From an uncultured Bacteroidales bacterium (GTDB lineage Bacteria > Bacteroidota > Bacteroidia > Bacteroidales > Muribaculaceae), in contig CANSAP010000014.1 of the NCBI GenBank assembly GCA_947644715.1, positions 1 through 51,089 on the forward strand: a stretch of 51,089 bases of DNA, written 5' to 3'. Positions within the stretch are counted from its first letter, which is position 1. Each line of letters opens with the position of its first letter. The position numbers and the translations under genes are program-made. Of this stretch, positions 26,091-35,259 are shown one piece after another. The notes under the pieces are model-generated. The model was not told the DNA's origin and made no database searches. It was given only the letters and a program-made list of their open reading frames with translations.

Positions 26091-26878
26091 GCCTCAGCCT
26101 CAAGTTTCTTAGCTTCGTTCCAAAGGGCATCCATCTCGGCCAGCGTCATCTCCCTGAGCGTCTTGCCGCACTCTTTGGCCCGGGCTTCCACATGATTGAA
26201 GCGGCGGATGAACTTTCGGTTGGTGGCCTCGAGTGCATTCTCAGGGTCTACACCATAGAGGCGTGCGGCATTAACCACGGAGAAGAGCAGGTCGCCGAAC
26301 TCCTCGGCAAGCTCCTTCTTATGGCCGGCACGAATCTCTTCGCTCACTTCGCCAACCTCTTCCTGCACCTTGGCCCACACCTGCTCACGCTCCTCCCAGT
26401 CGAAGCCCACGTTGCGTGCCTTCTCCTGGATGCGCGAAGCCTTGATGAGAGCAGGCAGAGCCGAGGGCACACCGGCAAGCACCGTGCGGTTGCCACCCTT
26501 CTCTTTCAGTTTAATCTCCTCCCAATTGCGCTTGACGGCTGCCGCATCCTCTGCCTGCACATCGCCATAGATGTGCGGGTGGCGGAATATCAATTTGTCG
26601 CACAGAGAGTTGCAGACATCGGCAATGTCAAAGTCACCCTTCTCTGATGCTATTTTGGAATAGAAACAGACATGCAGCAGCACATCTCCGAGCTCCTTGC
26701 GTATTTCAGGCGCACTGTCGTTCATCAACGCATCGCAAAGCTCGTAAACCTCTTCAATTGTATTCGGACGCAGACTCTCATTCGTCTGCTTGGCGTCCCA
26801 CGGACACTGCACTCTGAGCGTGTCAAGCACATCCAGCAGGCGTCCGAAAGCCTCTATCTTTTCTTCACGTGTGTGCAT
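26087..26878 (-). CDS. mazG: Nucleoside triphosphate pyrophosphohydrolase
   Basis: MazG hydrolyses NTPs and dNTPs, including damaged ones, to monophosphates. The 263 residues hold two MazG domains: the first with EEVYELCDAL and ELGDVLLHVCFYSKI (about 38-85), the second with EEVGEVSEEI and EEFGDLLFSVVNAARL (about 170-215), each supplying the EExxE and ExxD magnesium ligands. Length is normal for the tandem type. It is the first gene of a five-gene operon driven from 26899-26929. Confidence 0.95.
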   Translation of the reverse strand: MHTREEKIEAFGRLLDVLDTLRVQCPWDAKQTNESLRPNTIEEVYELCDALMNDSAPEIRKELGDVLLHVCFYSKIASEKGDFDIADVCNSLCDKLIFRHPHIYGDVQAEDAAAVKRNWEEIKLKEKGGNRTVLAGVPSALPALIKASRIQEKARNVGFDWEEREQVWAKVQEEVGEVSEEIRAGHKKELAEEFGDLLFSVVNAARLYGVDPENALEATNRKFIRRFNHVEARAKECGKTLREMTLAEMDALWNEAKKLEAEA

Positions 26879-26898
26879 AATCAGGTCAAAATTTCCTG

Positions 26899-26929
26899 CA
26901 AAGGTACTAAAACTTTGCCTAACCTCAAA
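26899..26929 (-). promoter_or_regulatory. Promoter of the mazG-topB-spoU-radA operon
   Basis: On the minus strand TTTG (26929-26926), a 19-base spacer and TACCTTTG (26906-26899), one of the best consensus matches in the window, 21 bases before the mazG ATG. Confidence 0.8.
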
Positions 26930-27003
26930 GTCGCATCCGCGCGTTCATAATCCTGTTCAGATTTTTTGCAAACAAAGATGTGTGCATTTTCGGAAATTTT
27001 GTC

Positions 27004-27011
27004 TAACTTTG
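27004..27011 (+). promoter_or_regulatory. -7 box for the nrnA operon
   Basis: TAACTTTG matches TAnnTTTG; no TTTG was found at the proper -33 distance. It is about 75 bases before the nrnA ATG and is followed directly by a 15-codon ORF. Confidence 0.45.
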
Positions 27012-27021
27012 TAAGTTGTAA

Positions 27022-27069
27022 ATGCGCCTCACTCGTAAAATTACCTGTGTGGGCGCTATAACGCATTAA
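27022..27069 (+). CDS. Possible 15-codon leader ORF upstream of nrnA
   Basis: ATG at 27022 to TAA at 27067-27069 encodes MRLTRKITCVGAITH. It starts about 10 bases after the -7 box, so at or next to the expected transcription start, and ends 17 bases before the nrnA ATG. It may be chance. No attenuator hairpin was found. Confidence 0.15.
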   Translation: MRLTRKITCVGAITH

Positions 27070-27086
27070 TCCACAATAAGTTAAGC

Positions 27087-28154
27087 ATGATAGAAAATCT
27101 TCTTAAAGAGAGCCAGGTCAAGGAATTGCGCAGGATGCTGGAGCAGTGCAGCCGAGTTGTGCTCACTTGCCACGTCCGCCCGGACGGCGATGCAATCGGC
27201 TCTACCCTCGGACTCGCTCACGTGCTTAACTCCCTCGGGAAGCAGGCAAGAGTTGTTGTGCCTGACCAACCTCCGAAGAATCTGGCGTTCCTCCCCGGCT
27301 ACGATGACATCGTCCCCGTCAGCAAATATCCTGAATATGGAGCGCGCCTGATGAAAGAGGCTGACCTGCTGATTGCTTGCGATTTCAATGTGTTGAAGCG
27401 TCAGGATGAAATGGCACCACTTTGGGAACTGACATCCGCGCGTAAGATTATGATTGACCATCATGAGGGTCCTGATAACTTCACCGACCTGCAGATTTCA
27501 TATCCCGACATGTCAAGCACCTGTGAGCTGGTCTTCCGCCTGCTTGCCGCTCTTGGCCTCTACGAAACCATGTCGCTTGAGGCTGCTACATGCATATGCA
27601 CCGGAATCATAACCGACACCCGCAATCTCACAGTTAATACCAAGCACCTTGACCTGTACTATATTATGGTAGCCCTGCTGAAAAAAGGGGTGCCCAAGCG
27701 TCTCATTCTGAAAGAGACGCTTGAAATAAAGAGCGCGGATGCCATGAGGCTTAATGCCTATGCGCTGTATGAACGCTTGAAGGTCTACCGCGACCACCGT
27801 GCAGCTGTTGTCTACCTGACCAAGGAAGACTTGGCTAAGTTCAAATATGAACGGGGTGACACAGAGGGACTTGTGAACCAGGCGCTCGAACTGCGTGGCG
27901 TGATTTATGCCGCTTTCTTGCGTGAGGATGCCAACTCTGTAAAGGTGTCGATGCGCAGCCTCGGAAGCTTCCCTGTCAACAAGATGTGCGCCGAACTCTT
28001 CGACGGTGGTGGCCATAAGCAGGCCGCCGGTGGCGAATATAAGGGTGACATCATGGATGCAGTCAAGCGCCTGGTGGACAATATGCCCCGTTATGATGAA
28101 CTTATGAAGCAGGCCGCCGACCGACTCAAAGAGGAAGGCTACATGCTAAACTGA
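27087..28154 (+). CDS. DHH-family phosphoesterase (NrnA-like oligoribonuclease/pAp phosphatase)
   Basis: 355 residues. The DHH domain has HVRPDGDAIGS (about 28-38), CDFN and IDHHEGPDNF, which give the metal-binding Asp and His residues. The DHHA1 domain ends with GGGHKQAAGG (about 308-317). NrnA-type enzymes degrade short RNA oligonucleotides and the phosphoadenosine by-product pAp. Related DHH enzymes hydrolyse cyclic di-AMP or pApA, which cannot be excluded by eye. It is the first gene of a co-directional run and seven bases from the DUF4827 lipoprotein gene. Confidence 0.88.
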   Translation: MIENLLKESQVKELRRMLEQCSRVVLTCHVRPDGDAIGSTLGLAHVLNSLGKQARVVVPDQPPKNLAFLPGYDDIVPVSKYPEYGARLMKEADLLIACDFNVLKRQDEMAPLWELTSARKIMIDHHEGPDNFTDLQISYPDMSSTCELVFRLLAALGLYETMSLEAATCICTGIITDTRNLTVNTKHLDLYYIMVALLKKGVPKRLILKETLEIKSADAMRLNAYALYERLKVYRDHRAAVVYLTKEDLAKFKYERGDTEGLVNQALELRGVIYAAFLREDANSVKVSMRSLGSFPVNKMCAELFDGGGHKQAAGGEYKGDIMDAVKRLVDNMPRYDELMKQAADRLKEEGYMLN

Positions 28155-28161
28155 ATTGAAA

Positions 28162-28734
28162 ATGAAGAAATTACAAATAACTCTGCTGTCTCTCTTCTCC
28201 CTCCTGCTGCTCTCGACGGCATGCAGCAAAACGAAAAGTTATTCCGAACTCCTGCGCGATGAGGAAAAAGCTACCAATTGGTTCATGTCGAATCAGAGAG
28301 TAATTGATGCCGTGCCTGCCGACAGCGTGTTTGAGTCAGGCCCCGATGCTCCCTTCTATAAGATGGATGAGGAGGGCTATCTCTACATGCAGGTGGTTAA
28401 CCCCGGCACTCCGGGAAATATGGCCACTAAAGACCAGCTGATTTACTTCCGTTACATGCGCACGAACATCATCTCCATGTACGAAGGTCTCAATCCCCAG
28501 CCCTCCGGAAATGCCAATGATGTGGGTGGCAACAACACGTCCTCTTTCCGATTCAACAACATGCTCATCACCAACTCCATAAAATATGGTGCCGGAGTTC
28601 AGCTCCCGCTGCATTACCTCCCGATTGACTGTGAGGTCAACATGGTCATCCGTTCCTACTACGGATTCCAGGGTGAGACAGGAACATGCCAACCCTTCTA
28701 TTTTAATCTGAAATACTATCCCGCGATATTCTGA
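28162..28734 (+). CDS. DUF4827 family lipoprotein
   Basis: 190 residues. The signal peptide MKKLQITLLSLFSLLLLSTAC has a lipobox with lipidated Cys21. The mature part (SYSELLRDEEKA near its start, then a core ending FYFNLKYYPAIF) resembles the Bacteroidales DUF4827 family, which is distantly FKBP-like. It is probably an outer-membrane or periplasmic lipoprotein, with no evidence of isomerase activity. The start is the ATG at 28162; a TTG two codons earlier is less likely. It lies between nrnA and glmM in a tight run. Confidence 0.75.
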   Translation: MKKLQITLLSLFSLLLLSTACSKTKSYSELLRDEEKATNWFMSNQRVIDAVPADSVFESGPDAPFYKMDEEGYLYMQVVNPGTPGNMATKDQLIYFRYMRTNIISMYEGLNPQPSGNANDVGGNNTSSFRFNNMLITNSIKYGAGVQLPLHYLPIDCEVNMVIRSYYGFQGETGTCQPFYFNLKYYPAIF

Positions 28735-28774
28735 TTTGTCGCTCGAACTATATAATATTATAACCCGCAATAAC

Positions 28775-30166
28775 ATGTCACTCATAAAATCCATATCCGG
28801 CATCCGCGGCACTATCGGTGGCCCGCAGGGTGACGGCCTTTCAGCAATCGACATCGTAAAATTCACTTCGGCCTATGCTGCTTTCATACGCAAGACCACC
28901 ACTCGCACTTCCAATGTGATTGTAGTGGGTCGTGACGCCCGTCTTTCAGGCGAAATGGTCAGAAGCCTCGTCTGTGGAGCTCTCGAAAGCATGGGTTTTG
29001 ATGTGGTTAACATCGGCCTTGCCACTACTCCCACCACAGAAATAGCTGTGACTGAGGAGGGTGCATGTGGTGGCATCATCATCACGGCCAGCCATAACCC
29101 TGTGCAATGGAATGCTCTCAAGCTTCTCAATGAGCGAGGCGAGTTCCTCAACGATGCCGAGGGTAAGGAAGTGCTCCGTCTTGCTGAATGTGGCGACTAT
29201 GAATTTGCCGGCGTGCATGAGTTAGGTCACACCTTCCGCAATGACACCTACAACCGTCGTCACATCGAAAAGGTGCTGGCTCTCCCTTTGGTTGACACAA
29301 AGGCGATAGCTGCGGCCGGGATCACCGTAGCAGTAGATGCCGTCAATTCCGTCGGAGGCGTGGTTATTCCTCAGCTACTCCGCGCTTTAGGCGTAAAGAA
29401 AGTGATAGAACTTAACTGCGAGGCTAATGGCAAGTTTGCTCACACTCCCGAGCCTATTCCCGAGAACCTCACAGGCATAGCTTCACTTATGAAAGAGGGG
29501 GTGGCCGATGTGGGATTCGTGGTTGACCCTGATGTGGATCGCCTTGCAATTGTAATGGAGAATGGAGAAATGTTTGTGGAGGAATACACGCTGGTGGCAG
29601 TTGCCGACTATGTGCTCAGCCACACACCGGGCAACACCGTCAGCAACCTCAGTTCATCCCGCGCTTTGCGCGACGTGACCCTCGCGCATCCCGGCTGCAA
29701 CTATGAGGCGGCGGCCGTAGGTGAGGTGAATGTGGTTACTAAAATGAAAGAGACCGGCGCTGTCATCGGTGGTGAAGGCAACGGCGGAGTTATCTATCCT
29801 GAACTCCACTATGGTCGCGATGCGCTCGTAGGAGTAGCTCTCTTCCTTACGTTGCTTGCCAAGAGCGGCAAGAAAGTGTCGGAGCTCAAGAAGGGATATC
29901 CGCAGTATGCTATTGCCAAAAACAAGATTGAGCTGACTCCGGAGGTGGATGTCGACAAAATCCTGGAGGCGATGAAGGCAAAATACGTCGGCGAAAAGGT
30001 GACCGATATTGACGGTGTCAAGATTGATTTCCCCGCATCTTGGGTTCACCTGCGCAAGAGTAACACCGAGCCGATTATACGTATTTATTCCGAAGCTGCC
30101 ACCATGCAGGAGGCAGAGCAGCTGGCCGCCGACATAAAGGAGGTGATAGCCTCCCTTCCCAGGTAA
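28775..30166 (+). CDS. glmM: Phosphoglucosamine mutase (phosphohexomutase family)
   Basis: 463 residues. The active-site phosphoserine is Ser106 in TASHNP, the metal loop is DPDVDR, and the phosphate-binding end has RKSNTEPIIRIYSEA. It interconverts glucosamine 6- and 1-phosphate on the way to UDP-GlcNAc for peptidoglycan and lipid A. Phosphomannomutase and phosphoglucomutase belong to the same family, and the exact substrate is inferred from the usual Bacteroidetes annotation. I use the ATG at 28775, which gives the standard MSLIKSISGIRGTIGG start. An upstream TTG at 28736 adds an unlikely 13 residues. Confidence 0.88.
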   Translation: MSLIKSISGIRGTIGGPQGDGLSAIDIVKFTSAYAAFIRKTTTRTSNVIVVGRDARLSGEMVRSLVCGALESMGFDVVNIGLATTPTTEIAVTEEGACGGIIITASHNPVQWNALKLLNERGEFLNDAEGKEVLRLAECGDYEFAGVHELGHTFRNDTYNRRHIEKVLALPLVDTKAIAAAGITVAVDAVNSVGGVVIPQLLRALGVKKVIELNCEANGKFAHTPEPIPENLTGIASLMKEGVADVGFVVDPDVDRLAIVMENGEMFVEEYTLVAVADYVLSHTPGNTVSNLSSSRALRDVTLAHPGCNYEAAAVGEVNVVTKMKETGAVIGGEGNGGVIYPELHYGRDALVGVALFLTLLAKSGKKVSELKKGYPQYAIAKNKIELTPEVDVDKILEAMKAKYVGEKVTDIDGVKIDFPASWVHLRKSNTEPIIRIYSEAATMQEAEQLAADIKEVIASLPR

Positions 30167-30212
30167 GGCGACACTATCGCTGATTTTATAACAACTGATT
30201 ACAACAGTATAA

Positions 30213-32003
30213 ATGAAAAAGTTTTTCTTTCAAGTCCTGACTTCATTCATGGGTGCTTGGCTGGCTATTGTGCTTGCCGGTGTAGTGGCCGTTATTTTGG
30301 TCATTGCGATGTTCACATCCATGATGAGCGGCGAGGTTGCCGGGTTCACGAAAAACTCGGCGCTGCAGATTACCCTCGAAGGCTCGCTGGAGGAGCGTGC
30401 GAACTCCGTTGAGCTGGGCCTGAGTGACCTGTTGCGCGGAAACGGTGAAAAAGTTCAGACCGTTGAAGACCTTGTGGCGGCCATCGGTGAGGCTAAAACC
30501 AATGAAAAGGTGAAGTGCATCTACCTCGATTGCCGGGGTATTGCCGGTGCCCCCGCATCGCTGCACGCTGTGCGCGAAGCCCTCGTCGACTTCAAGACAA
30601 GCAAGAAAAAGATTTTTGCTTATGCTGATTCATATACCGGCAGCGACTACTTCCTCGCCTCCGTGGCCGATGAGATAGTTCTGAATCCGGCAGGTGAGAT
30701 TCAGCTGCATGGCATTGGTGGTGTCAACCTCTTCCTGAAGGACTTTTTCGATAAGGTCGGCGTAGAGTTTCAGGCAGTGCGTGTGGGGAAGGGGAAGGCT
30801 GCCGTTGAGCCTTACACCTGCTCTGAGATGAGCGACGTAGCCCGTCAGCAGTCCATGGCTCTTTATGACACTCTTTGGCTCGGAATGCGTCAGGAGATGT
30901 CCAGCAAGGAACGAGGAATTACTCCGGCACTTATTGACACTCTCATTAACCGTGACATCCTCTCCTGTCGTCCTGCTTCATTTATCCTGGATAAGAAACT
31001 CGTCACTTCACTGCAATATCGTCATCAGTTTGAAGACAAGGTGGCCGAATATTGCGGTCAGAAGGATGGACTCGAGCATGTGGTTACCCCCTCTCAGCTG
31101 CTTGCCGTGACGGATTCTCCAATGAATTCATATACGGCTGACAATCAAGTGGCTGTGCTCTATGCCTGCGGAGGTATCGATACCGGCGGCATGGGTGGCG
31201 GAGGGATAAACTCGCCTGACTTGGTCGATGAAATTCTCTCATTGGCAGACAACGATAAAGTGAAGGCTCTCGTATTGCGCGTCAATTCCCCCGGTGGGTC
31301 AGCCTATGGCAGTGAACAGATATGGGAGGCACTTGAAGTCTTTAAGAAGACCGGGAAGCCCTTTGTGGTTTCCATGGGCGATTATGCAGCCTCCGGAGGC
31401 TATTATATCTCAGCCGGTGCGCAGCGCATCTTTGCCGACCAATTCACAATCACCGGTTCTATCGGTATATACGGCCTTATTCCGAACATCAGCGGCCTTT
31501 TGGGCAAGCTTGGAATCAACCCGCAGATGGTTGCCACCAACCCTGATGCTCTGTTCCCGACACTGATGTATCCGCTTTCCGACAAGCAGTATGCAGCCAT
31601 GCAGAGCATGGTAGAGAATGGTTACAGCCTCTTCGTGAAGCGCTGTGCAGAGGGTCGACACATGACAGTGGCCAAGATTGAAGAGATAGCCGACGGACGC
31701 CCCTTGGCCGCCACCGTGGCTAAATCATATGGACTCGTAGACGAAATAGGCTCGCTGCAGAAGGCTATTGACTATGCAGCCTCCACAGCTAAACTGAAGA
31801 AATGGAAAGCAGTGAGCTATCCAAATGCAGCAGGTGCTTTTGCAGAAATGCTGAAGCAGTTCAATCAGGAGTCTGCGGCTCTGGAATTGCTCACGGGCAC
31901 TAATCCGCAACGCATGATGGAAAGCGCGCGTGAAATTGTGCAGAGCTTCTCCGGCAGGCACTCCCTGCACGCTGCGATGCCCACAATCATCTTCTCTTAC
32001 TAA
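30213..32003 (+). CDS. sppA: Signal peptide peptidase SppA, 67K type
   Basis: A membrane-anchored serine protease that degrades cleaved signal peptides. The 596 residues have one N-terminal membrane helix (about 12-36) and two tandem S49 domains. The Ser/Lys dyad is split between the repeats as in E. coli SppA: Lys195 in GKGKAAVEP and Ser394 in GDYAASGGYY. Length agrees with the long bacterial type. It lies between glmM and lpxK with short gaps. Confidence 0.95.
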   Translation: MKKFFFQVLTSFMGAWLAIVLAGVVAVILVIAMFTSMMSGEVAGFTKNSALQITLEGSLEERANSVELGLSDLLRGNGEKVQTVEDLVAAIGEAKTNEKVKCIYLDCRGIAGAPASLHAVREALVDFKTSKKKIFAYADSYTGSDYFLASVADEIVLNPAGEIQLHGIGGVNLFLKDFFDKVGVEFQAVRVGKGKAAVEPYTCSEMSDVARQQSMALYDTLWLGMRQEMSSKERGITPALIDTLINRDILSCRPASFILDKKLVTSLQYRHQFEDKVAEYCGQKDGLEHVVTPSQLLAVTDSPMNSYTADNQVAVLYACGGIDTGGMGGGGINSPDLVDEILSLADNDKVKALVLRVNSPGGSAYGSEQIWEALEVFKKTGKPFVVSMGDYAASGGYYISAGAQRIFADQFTITGSIGIYGLIPNISGLLGKLGINPQMVATNPDALFPTLMYPLSDKQYAAMQSMVENGYSLFVKRCAEGRHMTVAKIEEIADGRPLAATVAKSYGLVDEIGSLQKAIDYAASTAKLKKWKAVSYPNAAGAFAEMLKQFNQESAALELLTGTNPQRMMESAREIVQSFSGRHSLHAAMPTIIFSY

Positions 32004-32039
32004 ACGTTAATCCTCAACCCTCAATCCATCCGCACAGCA

Positions 32040-33140
32040 GTGACCTCCAATAAAGACCGCATACTCTATTACGTTTTGAAGCCATTCTCTTGGCTTTACG
32101 GCGCTGTGACCGAAGTCCGCAACAAGTGTTTCGACTGGGGCTGGCTCCCTTCGCAGCGTTACGAGGTGCCTGTGGTCTCGGTGGGAAACATAACGGTTGG
32201 TGGCACGGGTAAAACTCCTCATGTGGAGTTCCTGATTGAAAGTCTCTCCTCGTGGTATAATATAGCCGTGCTGAGCCGTGGTTACAAGCGGCGCACAAAG
32301 GGCTACGTCCTCGCATCGCGTCATTCCACTCCGGAGACAATCGGCGATGAGCCCTTCCAGATATATCAGAAATTCGGCAAACGGGTGAAAGTCGCTGTAT
32401 GCGAAAACCGCCGGAAAGGAATAGAGGAACTGTTGGCCTCCAATCCTGACATTAATCTCATCCTTCTTGACGATGCGTTCCAGCACCGTTATGTGCAACC
32501 CAAAGTCAACATCCTGCTGACTGACTATTCGCGTCCGGTTTACACTGACCATCTGCTGCCCTTGGGTCGGTTGCGAGAGTGCCGTCATAATGTCGGGCGT
32601 GCAGATTTCGTGATAGTCACAAAGGTGCCTGAGGAACTCTCCCCGCTGCAGTTCCGCATGGTGCACAAGCAGCTTGACCTGCTCGCATTTCAGAAGCTGT
32701 ACTTCTCCCGAATACGCTACGGAGAGATTGCGCCCGTATTCCCTGAAGAGTCGAAGTATATTGTACACCTCGATCAGTTCACCCGCAGCGATGCCGTATT
32801 GTTGCTGACCGGCATCGCCAACCCCCGTAGTTTCGTACGCTATTTCAAGCGCTATGCCTGCCGTGTAAAAGTGAATCATTTTCCTGACCATCACTTCTAT
32901 TCCCGACGTGATCTTGAGGCTCTCTCGCAGCAGTTTGACTCAATGAAGGCGGCGCGCAAAATTATCGTGACAACAGAAAAGGACGCCGTGCGTTTGGCCG
33001 GAAGTCCCTATTTCCCGCAGCGCCTCAAGCCGTTCATCTTCTATGTGCCCATTGAAATAGAAATGGTGCACGGCATAGATGAACCGGACTTCATAACAAC
33101 ACTGCGCGCTGCAATTGATTCTAATTCTGAAAACCCTTAA
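32040..33140 (+). CDS. lpxK: Tetraacyldisaccharide 4'-kinase
   Basis: LpxK phosphorylates the lipid A precursor at the 4' position on the inner membrane. The 366 residues have an amphipathic N-terminus and the characteristic P-loop SVGNITVGGTGKTPH, then LSRGYKR, DDAFQH and the C-terminal TTEKDAVRL. The start codon is GTG at 32040, the only plausible start after the sppA stop at 32003. The next gene begins 12 bases after its stop. The gene shows that the organism makes lipid A. Confidence 0.94.
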   Translation: MTSNKDRILYYVLKPFSWLYGAVTEVRNKCFDWGWLPSQRYEVPVVSVGNITVGGTGKTPHVEFLIESLSSWYNIAVLSRGYKRRTKGYVLASRHSTPETIGDEPFQIYQKFGKRVKVAVCENRRKGIEELLASNPDINLILLDDAFQHRYVQPKVNILLTDYSRPVYTDHLLPLGRLRECRHNVGRADFVIVTKVPEELSPLQFRMVHKQLDLLAFQKLYFSRIRYGEIAPVFPEESKYIVHLDQFTRSDAVLLLTGIANPRSFVRYFKRYACRVKVNHFPDHHFYSRRDLEALSQQFDSMKAARKIIVTTEKDAVRLAGSPYFPQRLKPFIFYVPIEIEMVHGIDEPDFITTLRAAIDSNSENP

Positions 33141-33152
33141 AACAATATAACC

Positions 33153-33965
33153 ATGCTTGAAAAAATCCGTCAGACAGCTGACTTTATCCGCACTCAGGTA
33201 GAGAAGCTCCCCGACACCGGCATTATCCTCGGCACAGGGCTGGGTGAGTTGGTGAACCACATCAGCATCGTAAAAGAGATTCCCTATACAGATATTCCCA
33301 ATATGCCGGTATCAACAGTAGAGGGGCATAGTGGCAAACTCATTTTCGGCAACCTCGGTGGTCGCTACGTTGTGGCCATGCAGGGTCGTTTCCATTATTA
33401 TGAAGGCTACGACATGAAGCAGGTGACTTTCCCCGTGCGTGTCATGAAAGCACTCGGAGTCGAGACCCTATTTGTCAGCAACGCCGCCGGAGGTATGAAT
33501 AAAGAATTCCGGGTGGGTGACATCATGATTATCACTGACCAGATTAACCTGTTCCCGGAGAATCCCCTGCGCGGTCGCAATTACAATGAACTGGGCACTC
33601 GCTTCCCGGCCATGACCGAACCTTACAGCAAAGAGCTGATTGCTCTCGCCGACAAGATTGCTGCCGAGAAGGGAATCCGTGTTATGCACGGTGTGTATGT
33701 AGGCACTCCCGGTCCCACTTTTGAGACCCCTGCCGAGTATGAATATTTCCGTATTATCGGAGGCGATGCCGTGGGTATGAGCACAGTGCCTGAGGTGATT
33801 GTTGCCAACCATGCCGGTATGAGAGTCTTCGGCGTGAGCGTAATCACTGACTTGGGTGGCAAGGATATTACCGACGTTCCCACTCATGAGGAGGTTCAGA
33901 AGGCAGCCATCAAGGCTCAACCCTTCATGACTGAAATCATGACTGAACTTGTGAACCGCATTTGA
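33153..33965 (+). CDS. punA: Purine nucleoside phosphorylase
   Basis: Phosphorolyses inosine and guanosine to the base plus ribose 1-phosphate in purine salvage. The 270-residue, trimeric-type enzyme shows GIILGTGLGELV (phosphate loop), EGHSGK, QGRFHYYEGYD, VSNAAGG and YVGTPGPTFETPAEY, with the catalytic Glu and Asn regions in order. It ends just before a perfect 10-bp hairpin. The preceding five genes run the same way with short gaps. Confidence 0.95.
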   Translation: MLEKIRQTADFIRTQVEKLPDTGIILGTGLGELVNHISIVKEIPYTDIPNMPVSTVEGHSGKLIFGNLGGRYVVAMQGRFHYYEGYDMKQVTFPVRVMKALGVETLFVSNAAGGMNKEFRVGDIMIITDQINLFPENPLRGRNYNELGTRFPAMTEPYSKELIALADKIAAEKGIRVMHGVYVGTPGPTFETPAEYEYFRIIGGDAVGMSTVPEVIVANHAGMRVFGVSVITDLGGKDITDVPTHEEVQKAAIKAQPFMTEIMTELVNRI

Positions 33966-33981
33966 ATCGTAGACGTTTAAT

Positions 33982-34024
33982 AATCATCGGGGTGGCATAC
34001 ATGCTCTCCCGATGATTTATTATA
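33982..34024 (+). terminator. Terminator after punA
   Basis: A perfect 10-bp stem, 33982-33991 with 34008-34017, is followed by TATTATAAT. It lies 17 bases after the punA stop and separates punA from thiL. Confidence 0.65.
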
Positions 34025-34036
34025 ATATATAATTTT

Positions 34037-35083
34037 ATGTCAGAAACAGAAATTTCAACCCTTGGCGAATTCGGTCTCATTGACCGTCTCACCCGAGATT
34101 TTCCTCTGCAGAACAGCTCCAGCAAGAAGGGGGTGGGGGATGATGCCGCTGTGCTTGATTATAAGGATAAAGAGGTGCTTGTTACAACCGATTTGCTCCT
34201 GGAGGGGATTCACTTCGATGTGCGTTACGTCCCCCTCAAGCATCTTGGCTACAAAGCTGCCGTTGTCAACTTTTCCGACATCTATGCAATGAACGGCACC
34301 CCGCGCCAAATCACTGTTTCACTCGGGCTATCCTCCCGTTTTACCGTGGAGCATGTGGAGGCGCTTTACAGCGGCATCCGGTTGGCTTGTGAGCGCTATG
34401 GTGTTGACCTTGTAGGCGGAGATACATCTGCATCTGCCACCGGGCTGGTAATCTCAATTACCTGTATTGGGGAAGGGGAAAAGGGCAAGATTGTTTACCG
34501 CAGTGGTGCGCAACCCACCGACCTCCTCTGTGTCTCAGGCGATCTTGGAGCAGCTTACATGGGTCTCCAGCTGCTTGAGCGCGAAAACAGTGTGGCCGCC
34601 GCATCCGGTCTTCCTGACTTCCAACCCGACTTTGCCGGTAAGGAGTACATCCTTGAACGTCAATTGAAGCCTGAAGCTCGCAAAGATATTATTGAAGAGC
34701 TTAACAAAGCCGGCATACAGCCCACATCAATGATGGATGTCAGCGATGGACTCTCTTCGGAACTGCTGCATATCTGCAAAGCCTCCGGAGTGGGTTGTCG
34801 CGTTTACGAAGATAAAATCCCGATTGACTATCAGACAGCCTGCATGGCAGAGGAGTTCAATATGAATCTGGTGACTGCCGCTCTCAATGGTGGCGAAGAT
34901 TACGAGCTGCTCTTCACAGTCCCCCTGACCGACCATGACCGTGTCAAGGCGCTGCCCGGAGTGTCAGTCATAGGCTACATCACAAAACCGGAGCTTGGGG
35001 CTGCCCTCGTTACCCGCGACGGCCAGGAACTTCCGCTGAAAGCACAAGGCTGGAACGCTTTCTACTCATCCGAGACCAAGTGA
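34037..35083 (+). CDS. thiL: Thiamine-monophosphate kinase
   Basis: ThiL makes thiamine diphosphate, the cofactor used by NifJ in this window. The 348 residues contain GVGDDAAVLDY (N-terminal metal/ATP motif), TTDLLLEGIHFD, VNFSDIYAMNG, GGDTSASATG, MMDVSDGLSSEL and GGEDYELLF, all in the family order. The start is the ATG after the punA terminator. No promoter of the local type was found, so it may be read through from punA or use a divergent promoter. Confidence 0.95.
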   Translation: MSETEISTLGEFGLIDRLTRDFPLQNSSSKKGVGDDAAVLDYKDKEVLVTTDLLLEGIHFDVRYVPLKHLGYKAAVVNFSDIYAMNGTPRQITVSLGLSSRFTVEHVEALYSGIRLACERYGVDLVGGDTSASATGLVISITCIGEGEKGKIVYRSGAQPTDLLCVSGDLGAAYMGLQLLERENSVAAASGLPDFQPDFAGKEYILERQLKPEARKDIIEELNKAGIQPTSMMDVSDGLSSELLHICKASGVGCRVYEDKIPIDYQTACMAEEFNMNLVTAALNGGEDYELLFTVPLTDHDRVKALPGVSVIGYITKPELGAALVTRDGQELPLKAQGWNAFYSSETK

Positions 35084-35173
35084 ACGGAATACTCTCGCGT
35101 CACGGAAAAATGATGATGTCGTCCGTTTATATCTTTTAACACAGATGCGTGCCATCGTCTGAAAAATAACTCG

Positions 35174-35181
35174 TAATTTTG
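35174..35181 (+). promoter_or_regulatory. -7 box of the Bat operon
   Basis: TAATTTTG matches TAnnTTTG. The -33 region has no TTTG. It lies 79 bases before the moxR ATG at 35260, leaving a leader that contains a GC hairpin. The 35084-35173 stretch holds nothing else clear. Confidence 0.5.
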
Positions 35182-35190
35182 TAAACCATT

Positions 35191-35212
35191 CCCGCCTACG
35201 CGGGTTCTTATT
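35191..35212 (+). promoter_or_regulatory. Leader hairpin before moxR
   Basis: CCCGC (35191-35195), a four-base CTAC loop and GCGGG (35200-35204), then TTCTTATT. In shape it is a weak terminator, placed just after the expected transcription start of the Bat operon, so it could act as an attenuator or as a stable 5' cap. Function inferred only. Confidence 0.35.
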
Positions 35213-35259
35213 GTCAGTGTTTGCTTCAGTGCAGACCTCTAAAATTACAGCATCTATTT

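Noticed and set aside
32007..32894. 295-codon minus-strand ORF in lpxK
   Set aside because: Shadow of lpxK, which has its P-loop and all family motifs on the other strand.
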